DNA of 15,976 nt from UBA12078 sp964556955 (GCA_964556955.1 CAZKXP010000015.1:1-15976); one strand, 5' to 3'. Numbered from the stretch's first letter, positions 1 through 8,788 are shown. Notes: a model not told the origin generated them from the letters alone. Program-made: numbers and translations.

Positions 1-260
1 GATGCTCCTTTTACCAAGCCCGCAATATCTACAAAGGTCATAGCCGAAGGTACAATCTCCTGTGCATGGAAGAAATCACTCATTTTCTTTAATCTTTCAT
101 CTGGTATTTCTACTACTCCTACGTTTTTATCTATCGTACAAAAAGGAAAATTTTCTGCTGGTACTGTTAATTTGGTTAATGCATTAAATATGGTAGATTT
201 TCCTGAATTAGGAAGTCCTACAATACCTAATGACAGTGAGTGTGATCTTTTTACTGACAT
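1..260 (-). CDS. ychF: YchF-type GTPase/ATPase, N-terminal part (cut by window edge)
   Basis: This is the first 86 residues of a YchF (OLA1-family) P-loop NTPase, a cytoplasmic ribosome-associated nucleotidase of the Obg superfamily. The P-loop GLPNSGKST lies at about residues 14-22, followed by IFNALTK. The switch-region motif DIAGLVKGAS is at the window edge and is diagnostic of YchF. The rest of the G domain and the TGS domain lie outside the window. I chose the ATG at 258-260 because it gives the usual short N-terminus before the P-loop, and because a perfect TATAAT lies exactly 7 nt upstream with no Shine-Dalgarno, which suggests a leaderless mRNA. The gene is divergent from the transglutaminase-like gene at 390. 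I am confident of the family; the exact cellular role of YchF is poorly defined in general. Confidence 0.93.
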   Translation of the reverse strand, partial: MSVKRSHSLSLGIVGLPNSGKSTIFNALTKLTVPAENFPFCTIDKNVGVVEIPDERLKKMSDFFHAQEIVPSAMTFVDIAGLVKGA

Positions 261-267
261 AATGGGA

Positions 268-273
268 ATTATA
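268..273 (-). promoter_or_regulatory. -10 box of ychF, leaderless-type promoter
   Basis: A perfect TATAAT on the minus strand ends 7 nt before the ychF ATG. With the usual 6-8 nt from -10 to transcription start, the mRNA would begin at or next to the start codon. No convincing -35 element is seen 16-18 nt upstream. The same TATAAT-N7-ATG arrangement occurs before the gene at 14956. Confidence 0.6.
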
Positions 274-335
274 CTATATTTTAACCAATTCTGTGAGCCT
301 CACATTTAAGGCGGAACAATCACTCTATGATTTCT

Positions 336-363
336 TTTACAAATAATTCTGCTATCATATTAA
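336..363 (+). promoter_or_regulatory. possible promoter of the transglutaminase-like gene
   Basis: TTTACA (336-341), a 16-nt spacer and TATTAA (358-363) form a weak sigma-70-like promoter on the plus strand. Transcription would start near 370, giving a leader of about 20 nt before the ATG at 390. The -10 matches the consensus only moderately. The 261-389 intergenic region otherwise holds only the divergent ychF promoter. Confidence 0.35.
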
Positions 364-389
364 ATACATTAAATAGCCCAAACACCAAT

Positions 390-2249
390 ATGAAAAAAAT
401 ACTCAGTATATTAGTACTCATATCCATATTTTTAACCCTAATACCAAGCAACATATTTGCAGTAACATCTGACTTTGTAATCTCTTCCGATACAAACATC
501 TCATATACCACAGGCAATGATTATGTATCTGTGGTAACCAAATACACTAGAACAGTAAATAACCGAAGCTATTACTACCCTGCTACAGGAGAAAAAGTAT
601 TCAATATCCCCGATCTCCCCGACAGTACAGAAGAAGAGATAGCACAAGAGAGAGCATACAAATTAGAATCCCTAAGTGTAACAAACTCCACAGGTGGAAG
701 TATTACATATACAATCGAGGAGAAAGAGTCAGGAGAAGGCATATATATTAAGGTACCAAACTACAAACAAACAACCTCTAGCTCCCCATACACTATCAAT
801 GTTAATTACCAAACCCACGACTATATCAAAAAAGTAGTAAACCATATTACCCTCCAAGCTCCAGCACTCCCTACCGATGTCACATTTGAAGAAACAGATA
901 CATCTACAGGCACCACTACAGAATATATGTATGGATTAGGTATAACCGTGGATGAAAATATCTCCCCCTTGGCAAAAGCCTTCCCCTCTAAATTCACGAC
1001 CTCCACAAACGATACAAAAACAACATATACCTTTGCACAGGAGGACAGGATAGATAGTTCACCATATCTAGAATTTGGAAACACAGTTACCTATCAATTT
1101 GCGTTGACATATACTACTCCTAAAACCGATACTTTCTTACCCGAGAAATATTCATCATATTTCAAGGCCCTTTCTACAAATATATTTGAAATCTCTCTAC
1201 CAAGAGAATTTGATGAGACCAATCAGAAGGTATATTTCACAAATGTATCTCCTACTCCCACAGATATATACCAAGATTCAGAGGGTAACTACATAGCTTC
1301 CTTCGAAGTCCCTGCCAACACCATTGGAGATATTACAATTGAGGGATATATCACAGTAAACCAAGATACATACTCGACGGATATTGTTGATATGGGTTGG
1401 GAAGAATACAAGGGTAAGATATCGGAGACTGCATATCTTTCCTCATATCTTAAACCTACTACATATTGGCAATCTACAGATTCGTTCATTGCGCAGGAAG
1501 CTAGTAGCCTAATGGATGGCAAATCTACAGTTATGGAGATCATTCGTGCAGACTATGCATATGTCGGAGCAAAGCTTACATATGATTACAACAAAGCCAA
1601 TTCAGAGAACGAAAGGATCGGTGCAAAAGCAGCATTGGAGGGCGGAGCTTCTGTTTGTATGGAGTACTCAGATTCAATGATTGCACTTTTAAGAGCACAA
1701 GGTATTCCTGCACGAGCAGCTTTGGGCTATGCCAATATTACAGAAACGGAAGAGTCTCAAGTAAGGCACCAATGGGTACAAGCATGGATCCCAGACTATG
1801 GTTGGTTAACCATAGATCCTACACTAGAGAGTAGTAACATGAGGATTGGGCAGACAGTAGATAGGGTTTTGTGGGAGGTGTTTAATGGAGATAATCTTTC
1901 AAATATTAGGGTGTTTTCAGCTGATAATATAGATGTACTCACTACAGAGGGATACAATCTGAGCATATTGGGTGTAGATGCTAGTGGTATAGATTTCGAT
2001 GCATTAGACACATATATATCATTGATACCAGAAAAGGGATATGACTCTACAGAGGATATACCAAAGGGATCTGCCTACAACATTGGTCAATGGTTTAATA
2101 CTTTCTTAAAAACCACTACTATCGGAAAGACCTTGCTAATAACTGGACCAGTGTTATTACTTGTATTTTTAATATCCGTCGTAGTAATAGTAACAAAGAA
2201 TATTTCCAACAAAATTAGAATGCGAAAAAAGATTGTAGAGGTAAATTAG
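390..2249 (+). CDS. secreted membrane-anchored transglutaminase-like protein
   Basis: This 619-residue protein is probably exported and tethered to the membrane. It starts with a signal peptide (MKKILSILVLISIF, then a hydrophobic stretch ending SNIFA, about residues 1-24). A long, beta-rich, Thr/Ser/Tyr-rich ectodomain without a clear family assignment follows. A transglutaminase-like papain-fold core lies at about 405-480: Cys423 in GGASVCMEY, His460 in VRHQWVQAW and Asp476 in WLTIDPT form the expected Cys-His-Asp triad. A single transmembrane helix (about 581-603) and a short basic tail end the protein, giving an outside-facing enzyme. An ATG 63 nt further upstream is in frame, but I chose 390 because it places the signal peptide at the N-terminus. 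There is no Shine-Dalgarno. Such domains often act as cysteine peptidases or cross-linkers of surface proteins; the substrate is unknown. Its stop overlaps that of the convergent AMP phosphorylase. Confidence 0.85.
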   Translation: MKKILSILVLISIFLTLIPSNIFAVTSDFVISSDTNISYTTGNDYVSVVTKYTRTVNNRSYYYPATGEKVFNIPDLPDSTEEEIAQERAYKLESLSVTNSTGGSITYTIEEKESGEGIYIKVPNYKQTTSSSPYTINVNYQTHDYIKKVVNHITLQAPALPTDVTFEETDTSTGTTTEYMYGLGITVDENISPLAKAFPSKFTTSTNDTKTTYTFAQEDRIDSSPYLEFGNTVTYQFALTYTTPKTDTFLPEKYSSYFKALSTNIFEISLPREFDETNQKVYFTNVSPTPTDIYQDSEGNYIASFEVPANTIGDITIEGYITVNQDTYSTDIVDMGWEEYKGKISETAYLSSYLKPTTYWQSTDSFIAQEASSLMDGKSTVMEIIRADYAYVGAKLTYDYNKANSENERIGAKAALEGGASVCMEYSDSMIALLRAQGIPARAALGYANITETEESQVRHQWVQAWIPDYGWLTIDPTLESSNMRIGQTVDRVLWEVFNGDNLSNIRVFSADNIDVLTTEGYNLSILGVDASGIDFDALDTYISLIPEKGYDSTEDIPKGSAYNIGQWFNTFLKTTTIGKTLLITGPVLLLVFLISVVVIVTKNISNKIRMRKKIVEVN

Positions 2250-3771
2250 ACCAACTCATACATCTTGTCTAAATTCACCGCCCTCTTACCATTCTCAAGC
2301 CTATCCTCAGATGTTGCATACATGGTAAAGAGAATATCTCCTTTCTCTACTTTCTCTCCTGGCATCTTGTGAATATACATACCCGCCTCCTTGATACGAG
2401 GTGTACCTAGGGATCTAGCAACATTAACAAGCTCAATACTGCTANNNNNNNNNNGCTATTTAATTTAACTGTACCACTCTTCTCTGTCTTTACATCAAAA
2501 CTAATATTCCCTGGCTTAATCTCAGAAGATTTGGTTATACGTGCAGCTCCTTGGGCAAAAGCTATCTCCCAGAACTTCTCATATGCTCTCTTAGAATCCA
2601 AAATCTCTTGAGCAAGAATTTTCCCCTCCCCCTCTTTTGAAATATGGGTAGATTCAAAGATTATGCCTGCCATATCAATCACTGCTCTCTCTAACTCCAA
2701 TGAAGCACATGCATCCCTTTCAAGTATTCTCAATACCTCTTGGATCTCCAGATTAGGACCAATACCCCTACCATCTGGTCCATGCATTTTCCTCGTAGTC
2801 GTTTCACACTCAATATTGAATTTCTTAAACAGTTTCTTAAACTCTTTTGCTAATACAAACACATCTTCTGTCTTCTCGACCTTACTGCCCTTACCATATG
2901 GCAAATCTATGAGGATATTCTCAACTCCCAACGCAACCTTCTTCGCCACTATACTCACCAATATTTTTTGGTATTCCTGTATCCTAAGAGATCTCTCAAC
3001 ATTAATAATCACATCATCTGCAGGAGATATACTCAAAGACCCACCCCAGAACATACACCCTCCAGTCTTTTTAACAACATCCATAATCTGTTGTTCGGTA
3101 AGTGATACAGGCATAACCACCTCCAAGATATCAGATGTACCGGAAGGTGCTGTAATGGCTCTAGAAGATGTATTTGGAACTACTAGTCCTCCCTCCACAA
3201 GTATGGGGACCAGTATTGGAGTAATACCTTTTCCTGCAACACCACCAATGGAGTGTTTGTCAGCGATGATTCCTTTTTCACCTTTAAATTTCTTAAATGA
3301 AAGAATATCCCCAGAATTTGCCATTCCTTGAGTCATCCAATATATCTCATCCTCGTTAAACCCAGGATTGAAAAATGTAGAGATGAAGAAAGCAATCTCG
3401 GTTTCTCTCAATCTTCTTGTGGCAATATCTTTCATTATTAACTCCAAGTCTTCCTTGGTTAGATCGTGCCCCAACAACTTCTTACTAATAGCTTCCAATG
3501 CCTTACTTCGCTCAGGAATATCCACAAAAACACTAGCATTATCCTTCACCTTGTACTCCTTCCATATCTCCTCAAACAACCCTATCTCACCTGGCACAAC
3601 CTTGTCTTGAGTCTCCATAACATTGGCATATAACTCGACATCACCAATACCCATATACAAAAGCTCTCCCTCCTTAACTCCTATTCTTTCAGCATCTTTT
3701 CTATGCAATATGATATTAAATGAGTTATCTTCTCCCAAATCAATATTTTTACTTCTTAGATACAAAGACAT
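2246..3771 (-). CDS. AMP phosphorylase (R15P-forming nucleoside-monophosphate phosphorylase)
   Basis: This enzyme phosphorolyses AMP (also CMP/UMP in the family) to the free base and ribose-1,5-bisphosphate. It has the roughly 85-residue N-terminal domain that separates AMP phosphorylases from ordinary thymidine phosphorylases. The pyrimidine-phosphorylase core follows: DKHSIGG at 171-177, SSRAITAPSGTSD at 202-214, GGCMFWGGSLSISPADD at 237-253 and GPDGRGIGPNLE near 331-342. Ten Ns at 2445-2454 shift the frame. The flanks share TAGC on the coding strand; overlapping that tetranucleotide gives K-L-N-S-S-I-E in frame and a 503-residue protein, about the family's length. The C-terminal part (beginning IELVNVARSLGTP, with GMYIHKMPGEKVEKGD) lies downstream of the Ns and ends at TAA 2246-2248. 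The start follows the R15P isomerase stop by 17 nt, without a Shine-Dalgarno. A true frameshift is not needed to explain the break. Confidence 0.93.
2445..2454. other. 10-N scaffold join inside AMP phosphorylase, probably no missing sequence
   Basis: Ten Ns interrupt the gene and put the two halves in different frames. The reading frame requires a true spacing of 2 modulo 3. The sequence just left of the run ends GCTA and the sequence just right begins GCTA, so the flanks overlap by four bases. An overlap of 4 (spacing -4) satisfies the frame requirement and rebuilds a normal family member. Confidence 0.85.
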
Positions 3772-3788
3772 AACATCTATTTAAAAAT

Positions 3789-4736
3789 TTAACTATCAAA
3801 TACCCACGGATATTTCTCCCTAGCCAAAGCATCTATTTCGGACGGCTTCGTTATACCAAATTCGGTCACGAATCCAGTTATCAACGAGTTATCCACAATT
3901 TCAAAAGCCGGATTGTAAAGTTCCAATCCCTTTGGTGCTTCAGGCCATATTTCATGATCCTCCCTCACCTCTATCTCTACTCCATTTACAAACGATCTAC
4001 TATCTATCTTAAGTAACGGAGTAATGATATATAGCGGCTTGTCGGCATAGTGAGAAGCTATCCCTATCCCCCAACTACCGATCTTGTTAATTGCGTGACC
4101 ACCTTTCACTATCTGATCGCACCCTATGAATACAACATCAATAGGTATATTTCCCCTGTTAATTATGAATGATTCTGCCGCACTATCAGTTATCATAGTG
4201 GTTTTAACCCCAGCATCTATGAGGTTCTTTGCAGTAGTTCTACCCTGCATCCTTGGTCTAGTTTCTGTACACACCACCTCGAATTCCTTGTCCCCCTGAG
4301 ATAATTCTTTGATCAAATTTACAGCGGCTGTAGAATGACAATGAGTAAAAACATTATCATAGTTTTTAAGATATTCCCTAGAATTTACAACTAGATTCTT
4401 CTTGGATTCGGAAATAATTTGCATATACTCCTCGCATAGCTCTTCCAGCTGTGGTTTCATAGTGGACAACGCTGGTAAATCAGAATACCTCTTGCTAAAA
4501 AAGTATTTCAGATATTTAACACCATTACGAGCTAGAGGTTCGTTGGGTCTGGCCTCGGCCAGAGTCTCGCCTACAGACATGAACTCTTCATACAACTTCT
4601 TGGGATCAGATTCCTTTGTCAATGTAAGATGCAATTTCATTCCTTCAAATACAGAAAGGGCCACATTTGTCGCTCCCTGGATGTTCAACTTTTGTATATC
4701 TTCATATATTTTTTGTATCTGAGGATACCGTTCCAT
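3789..4736 (-). CDS. ribose-1,5-bisphosphate isomerase (eIF2B-related)
   Basis: This 315-residue cytoplasmic enzyme is predicted to convert ribose-1,5-bisphosphate to ribulose-1,5-bisphosphate, the second step of the AMP pathway. It belongs to the eIF2B alpha/beta/delta-MtnA superfamily. An N-terminal helical half is followed by the Rossmann-like half with THCHSTAAV, where Cys133 is the expected catalytic cysteine. CTETRPRMQGRTTAKNLI (156-173), DSAAESF, and FIGCDQIVKGGHAINKIG with Asp207 as the expected catalytic aspartate follow. The THCHS and ETRPRMQG motifs fit R15P isomerase better than eIF2B or MtnA. The ATG overlaps the upstream stop by one base (TAATG), indicating translational coupling to the beta-CASP gene, and AMP phosphorylase follows after 17 nt. 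The functional call rests on both motif and neighbour. Confidence 0.92.
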   Translation of the reverse strand: MERYPQIQKIYEDIQKLNIQGATNVALSVFEGMKLHLTLTKESDPKKLYEEFMSVGETLAEARPNEPLARNGVKYLKYFFSKRYSDLPALSTMKPQLEELCEEYMQIISESKKNLVVNSREYLKNYDNVFTHCHSTAAVNLIKELSQGDKEFEVVCTETRPRMQGRTTAKNLIDAGVKTTMITDSAAESFIINRGNIPIDVVFIGCDQIVKGGHAINKIGSWGIGIASHYADKPLYIITPLLKIDSRSFVNGVEIEVREDHEIWPEAPKGLELYNPAFEIVDNSLITGFVTEFGITKPSEIDALAREKYPWVFDS

Positions 4737-6163
4737 TACTGTAGTTCAACCTCTTCGTTCAAATTAGGTACATATGTATCTATTTGCAAATCATGATTAA
4801 CTTTAGCTGCAAAACCTGTCGCGATACTCTCTTCTCCATGAGTTAGGAATATTCTTTTTGGAGTGTGCCCAAAAGAGCCCAACCAGTACATCAAATCCCT
4901 CTCATCAGCATGTGCAGAGAAGCCACCCAATGTATGGACCTGCGCGTTATTCTCATACTCCCTTCCCATTATCTTCACTATCTTCTCCCCATCTACAATC
5001 CTTCTTCCAAGTGTTCCTGCTACCTGATATCCTACAAAAACAATATGCGTTTTAGCATTCTCAATATTATTCTTCAAATGATGTACTATTCTCCCGCCAG
5101 TACACATACCACTTCCAGCCATGATGACAACTCCCCTCTTGGAGATCAATCTCTTCGATTCTTCGGTATCTTCAACCATATGTAAACCCGGGAATGAGAA
5201 AGGATCATCCCCCTTTTTCATCAATCTTTTTGCATCCTCATCATAAAAGTCAGGATATTGTTTAAATACCTCTGTAGTTTTCGAGGCCATAGGACTATCC
5301 AAGTACAATGGTAAACCAGAAAGTAACCTATTTTCTACAAAAAGATTAACCTCATACAATATCTCTTGTGCTCTTTCAATGGCAAAAGCTGGTATGAGAA
5401 CATTGCCCTCTTCTTTTTGTGCTTTTTGCAAAATAGCTAAAAGCTCAAGTACCGTCTCGTTCCTGTCTCTGTGCACTCTATTACCATATGTGGACTCACA
5501 GATCACATAGTCTGCCTCCCTGATCATATCTGGATCCTTAACGATACGTGCCCCTGGCTGTCCAAGATCTCCTGAAAATACTAATTTCCTTGTTCTCCCC
5601 GCTTCCGTATGAATCCAGAATTCCAATATCGCAGACCCTAATATGTGCCCCGCATCTCTTAATCTAAACTCAAAACTCGGATTAATATTTACAGAAGTAC
5701 TGTATGGGTATACATCGATGAGGGGGAATATAGCTTCAACATCTGCAGTCGTAAAAAGTGGTTTCTTGTTTGCATAGGTGGCTCCCTCTTCAGAATATCT
5801 TTCGGGTTGTCCAGATTCCTTGGCTCTAGCGACCCACCTTTCATACTCTTCTTCCTGTAAATTAGCCGCGTCCAAAAGTACAATTTTTGCAATCTCTCTT
5901 GTCGGCTCTGTACATACTATCCTCCCACGGAATCCCTGCTTTACAAGTATCGGTATTCTTCCACAATGATCAAAATGTCCATGAGTTAAAAATACGTAGT
6001 CTAACTCAGCAGGATCAAATGGAAATGGTTCGTAGTTCAGGGCTTCCTGATCATCAGAGCCTTGATATATTCCACAGTCTACCAAGAATTGAATTTCTCC
6101 TGTGTCTACATAGTAACAAGATCCCGTGACAGTTTTCGCAGCTCCACAGAATTTTAACTTCAT
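4736..6163 (-). CDS. beta-CASP metallo-beta-lactamase RNase-like protein
   Basis: This 475-residue protein is a metallo-beta-lactamase-fold nuclease of the beta-CASP group, expected to process or degrade RNA in the cytoplasm. Metal ligands are visible: HGHFDH at 61-66, His173 in DAGHILGSA and Asp199 in FSGDLG. The beta-CASP insert spans roughly 205-400, with CESTYGNRVH, IPAFAIERAQEIL, LDSPMA, and AGSGMCTGGRIVHHL. His418 in GGFSAHAD and His442 in FLTHGEE complete the C-terminal motifs. It resembles the short bacterial/archaeal CPSF-like proteins and lacks the N-terminal KH domains of archaeal aCPSF1. The ATG at 6161-6163 is preceded by CATACT ending 5 nt upstream, a possible near-leaderless promoter, and by no Shine-Dalgarno. 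It heads the operon with the two AMP-pathway genes, but a functional link to AMP salvage is only inference; it could simply feed NMPs from RNA turnover. Confidence 0.93.
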   Translation of the reverse strand: MKLKFCGAAKTVTGSCYYVDTGEIQFLVDCGIYQGSDDQEALNYEPFPFDPAELDYVFLTHGHFDHCGRIPILVKQGFRGRIVCTEPTREIAKIVLLDAANLQEEEYERWVARAKESGQPERYSEEGATYANKKPLFTTADVEAIFPLIDVYPYSTSVNINPSFEFRLRDAGHILGSAILEFWIHTEAGRTRKLVFSGDLGQPGARIVKDPDMIREADYVICESTYGNRVHRDRNETVLELLAILQKAQKEEGNVLIPAFAIERAQEILYEVNLFVENRLLSGLPLYLDSPMASKTTEVFKQYPDFYDEDAKRLMKKGDDPFSFPGLHMVEDTEESKRLISKRGVVIMAGSGMCTGGRIVHHLKNNIENAKTHIVFVGYQVAGTLGRRIVDGEKIVKIMGREYENNAQVHTLGGFSAHADERDLMYWLGSFGHTPKRIFLTHGEESIATGFAAKVNHDLQIDTYVPNLNEEVELQ

Positions 6164-6210
6164 TAGGCAGTATGGTTAATTAAGCTATGTATATATATTA
6201 ATGTAAAAGG

Positions 6211-6236
6211 CAAAAAAATGGAATCATTATTTTTTG
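6211..6236 (-). terminator. weak A/T hairpin with U-tract at the end of cca
   Basis: At the cca stop codon, on the minus strand, a run of A residues and a run of seven T residues (6218-6212) can pair around a roughly 9-nt loop. The U-tract is good but the stem is all A-U, so termination would be leaky at best. The next gene, at 6163, lies 63 nt downstream. Confidence 0.3.
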
Positions 6237-7654
6237 AGAAATTGGACATTAACAATCCTAGTCAACGCTTCTTTTGTATTAATCATCGGATCCTCTACTA
6301 CCATATCTAACAATTCTCTTAATATTCTTCCCACCTCAGGACCTCTTTCAATTCCCAATGCTACAAGATCCTCGCCATTGATCTTAAGATCTGTTACCTT
6401 AAGTGCCATATCCTGATGTATTACTTCCGAGATTCTCTGCTGAAGCAAAGTTATCTCCTCTGGTTTAAATGCTGTCTTGGGATTTGCCTGAGCATCAGCC
6501 AACCTTAATCTAAACAAATCATCTACATTCTCCAATCCCACTCTTTGCAGAAATCTCCTCACAGCAGAATCGGACCACTCATGTGTCTTAATATTTTCAA
6601 TCTCCTCGTCTGTCATCCCCTCTGCTACATGTGGATAGTAGAACATATGATTCTTGATTAACAATATAGTCCTCTTAATTTCCGACTGAGAGAACTTCAT
6701 CCTTCGAAGAATATTCTCCGCCATCTCTGCTCCCATTGAATCATGACCATAGAAATGACCATTACCCATATCTGTACGAGGCTTTGCAATATCATGCAGC
6801 AAAGCTGCCAACTTCACACTATCATGTGCTACATCACAACTTCTAAGGCTATGCCAATATACATCATCACTATGGTATAGCTTCTGTTCTACACCCATAC
6901 CCTCCAGAAGCTCAGGAAGAAATAGTTGAAGTAGACCTACCTGTCTCATTAAATCAATCCCTACAGATGGTTTGGATGAACGCAAGAGGGTTTTCATAAA
7001 TTCATCACGAATACGCTCCATGGATACCTGAGCAGCCACAGGTACAGATTCCTTCATAGCTTCAAATGTCTCTGGCTCAATACTAAATCCTAACTGTGAC
7101 GCCATCCTACACGCTTTGAAAGTTCTCAATCCATCCTCCTTAAATCTCTCCAATGGCGTACCCACAGCACGTACAACCCTACCTTGAATATCCCCAATCC
7201 CATTAAATGGATCATATATCTCTACTTCAAATTCCTCTTTTGGGTTCTCCAAGTCCAAATTAGTAAGATCAATAGCCATGGCATTCCAGGTAAAATCTCT
7301 CCTCCCAAGATCCTTTTCAATCTCTCCTACGAATTTCACATTGGTAGGCCATCTTCCATCTACATAGTCAGACTCACTTCGATATGTTGTTACCTCTACC
7401 TCATGCGTCTCCCCGAGATTGTTCTGCACCAAAGCCATTATCGTACCAAACTTAGCTCCTACTGAGACTGATCTAGGAAAGATATTTAACATCTCATCAG
7501 GCAATGCATCCGTAGCTAAGTCATAGTCCTTGGGAGGATTGCCCATTGCGACATCTCGCACAGCACCACCTACCAGGTAGCACTCGAATCCTTCTTTACC
7601 AAGCATTCTTGCCACTTTTTGTACATAGTCTGGAATTGTCATATTTGCTTTCAT
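6227..7654 (-). CDS. cca: CCA tRNA nucleotidyltransferase with HD domain
   Basis: This is a class II (bacterial) CCA-adding enzyme / poly(A) polymerase-family nucleotidyltransferase of 475 residues, adding or repairing the tRNA 3' CCA end. The head domain has YLVGGAVRD (27-35), the catalytic carboxylates in DYDLATDA (43-50), and the RRDFTWNAMAID motif that begins the neck. An RNA/dNTP-binding helical region follows (ERFKEDGLRTFKACRMA), then an HD domain with AALLHDIAKPRTD and a downstream NHMFYYPH, as in the HD-containing branch that may also carry phosphohydrolase activity. I chose the ATG at 7652-7654, preceded by GGAG at 5 nt, one of the few good Shine-Dalgarno sites here; an ATG four codons later is possible. 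The first 59 nt overlap the end of the upstream surface-protein gene, so the two are probably translated in series. Confidence 0.94.
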   Translation of the reverse strand: MKANMTIPDYVQKVARMLGKEGFECYLVGGAVRDVAMGNPPKDYDLATDALPDEMLNIFPRSVSVGAKFGTIMALVQNNLGETHEVEVTTYRSESDYVDGRWPTNVKFVGEIEKDLGRRDFTWNAMAIDLTNLDLENPKEEFEVEIYDPFNGIGDIQGRVVRAVGTPLERFKEDGLRTFKACRMASQLGFSIEPETFEAMKESVPVAAQVSMERIRDEFMKTLLRSSKPSVGIDLMRQVGLLQLFLPELLEGMGVEQKLYHSDDVYWHSLRSCDVAHDSVKLAALLHDIAKPRTDMGNGHFYGHDSMGAEMAENILRRMKFSQSEIKRTILLIKNHMFYYPHVAEGMTDEEIENIKTHEWSDSAVRRFLQRVGLENVDDLFRLRLADAQANPKTAFKPEEITLLQQRISEVIHQDMALKVTDLKINGEDLVALGIERGPEVGRILRELLDMVVEDPMINTKEALTRIVNVQFLKK

Positions 7655-8759
7655 ATATACTCCAAGAATACCAAAGAAGCACATCTACAACAAGCAAGCA
7701 TATTGTCAAGTAAGAATATTTTGCTGTCTTGGGTAGGACAATCTGGGAAGTATCTATCGTACCCAATACATCCCCACTCTCAGCATCTTCCATTACAGAT
7801 TTTTCATCCACTATTTCCAAGATATTAGATGAAATTGCAAGCTCTGAGTATGTCATGGTATATGGGATTCTTTTTACACATGTACTCTCAACCCGAGGTT
7901 GTACATATGCTCCAGGGACAATCACCCCATGGTTTTGAGCAAGTACAGATACCGCGTTAGATTCATTTGTATTGTAATATCCATTCCCCAACACTACACA
8001 TACTTCCTTCACATTTGGATTGTATATACTAAAACTCCCTAACTCTCCAGAGAGATTTAGGAGTGAAAAAGACACAATATGTTCTTGTATAGCTGGAAGA
8101 TCAAATATCTCTTCATGTTCTAAATATTTGAAAACAATATTGTTAAGATATTCGTTACTATTATTCTGAATATATATGTTGAAATCCAAACCACCTTCAT
8201 CATTCTCAAATATGTCTACACTCTCTACACTTATGGGGTTCTTGATCTCTAATTTATCCAACACAAAAGCATCACTAGAATTGGTGAGACTAATTGTATA
8301 TTCCTTGTATATACCAGATCTCATGAGATTAAGTCCTCCATACATATATCGGATATCTCCTTCTACCAAATCTGAGACATTCAATACTTCAGAGATATTA
8401 CCATTCTCCTTGGCATTCCTACTCAAATTGAAATATATATTGGAAATATCTACATTCTGCCCAGAGTAGATATATATCAAATCTATGATGGTTCCAGGAG
8501 GAGCATACACCCTGTCTGCGACCATCGGTATTCTTCGCATAATATCAAAATCTACAAAATACTCGATTGGAGAAGCAAGCAACATATTCGTATCTTCACC
8601 TAAAAATTCACTCCTCTTGTATGAAATATCCTGGATATCAGGATACCCTTCCACTCCCAATGCTACTGTATGATATAGCTCTGGCGTACTATCTGCATAT
8701 GTAGAAGATACGCCAAGAAGGAGGATTAAGGAAGAGAAAAATATTTTTAGTTTTAACAT
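7596..8759 (-). CDS. secreted surface protein with LPKTA-like anchor signal
   Basis: I do not recognise a family for this 387-residue protein. It begins with a clear signal peptide (MLKLKIFFSSLILLLGVSSTYA, cleavage near residue 22). A beta-strand-rich, Asn/Ser/Ile-rich ectodomain follows. Near the C-terminus LPKTA (342-346) is directly followed by a hydrophobic helix (about 349-367), resembling a sortase sorting signal in which the usual G is A. The tail after the helix is about 20 residues, longer than typical sorting signals, and its reading frame overlaps the start of cca by 59 nt. It may therefore be a plain single-pass membrane protein instead. The ATG at 8757-8759 lies 2 nt after a perfect 27-nt palindrome, and no Shine-Dalgarno is visible. 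A role at the cell surface is inferred from the signals only. Confidence 0.75.
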   Translation of the reverse strand: MLKLKIFFSSLILLLGVSSTYADSTPELYHTVALGVEGYPDIQDISYKRSEFLGEDTNMLLASPIEYFVDFDIMRRIPMVADRVYAPPGTIIDLIYIYSGQNVDISNIYFNLSRNAKENGNISEVLNVSDLVEGDIRYMYGGLNLMRSGIYKEYTISLTNSSDAFVLDKLEIKNPISVESVDIFENDEGGLDFNIYIQNNSNEYLNNIVFKYLEHEEIFDLPAIQEHIVSFSLLNLSGELGSFSIYNPNVKEVCVVLGNGYYNTNESNAVSVLAQNHGVIVPGAYVQPRVESTCVKRIPYTMTYSELAISSNILEIVDEKSVMEDAESGDVLGTIDTSQIVLPKTAKYSYLTICLLVVDVLLWYSWSIYESKYDNSRLCTKSGKNAW

Positions 8760-8761
8760 AT

Positions 8762-8788
8762 TTAAAGTACTAAAACTTAGTACTTTAA
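8762..8788. promoter_or_regulatory. 27-nt perfect palindrome at the start of the surface-protein gene
   Basis: The arms TTAAAGTACTAA and TTAGTACTTTAA flank a 3-nt loop. The palindrome lies between the glycosyltransferase stop (8823) and the ATG at 8759. On the minus strand a -10-like TGTAAT (8795-8790) immediately precedes it, so the predicted transcription start falls inside the palindrome, as in a repressor operator. Alternatively it is a leader hairpin beside the start codon, or a weak terminator of the glycosyltransferase gene; a proper U-tract is missing. Confidence 0.5.

Noticed and set aside
2663..3331. 222-codon open frame on the plus strand
   Set aside because: It is antisense to the well-conserved AMP phosphorylase core and has no recognisable domain; it reflects codon bias of the real gene.
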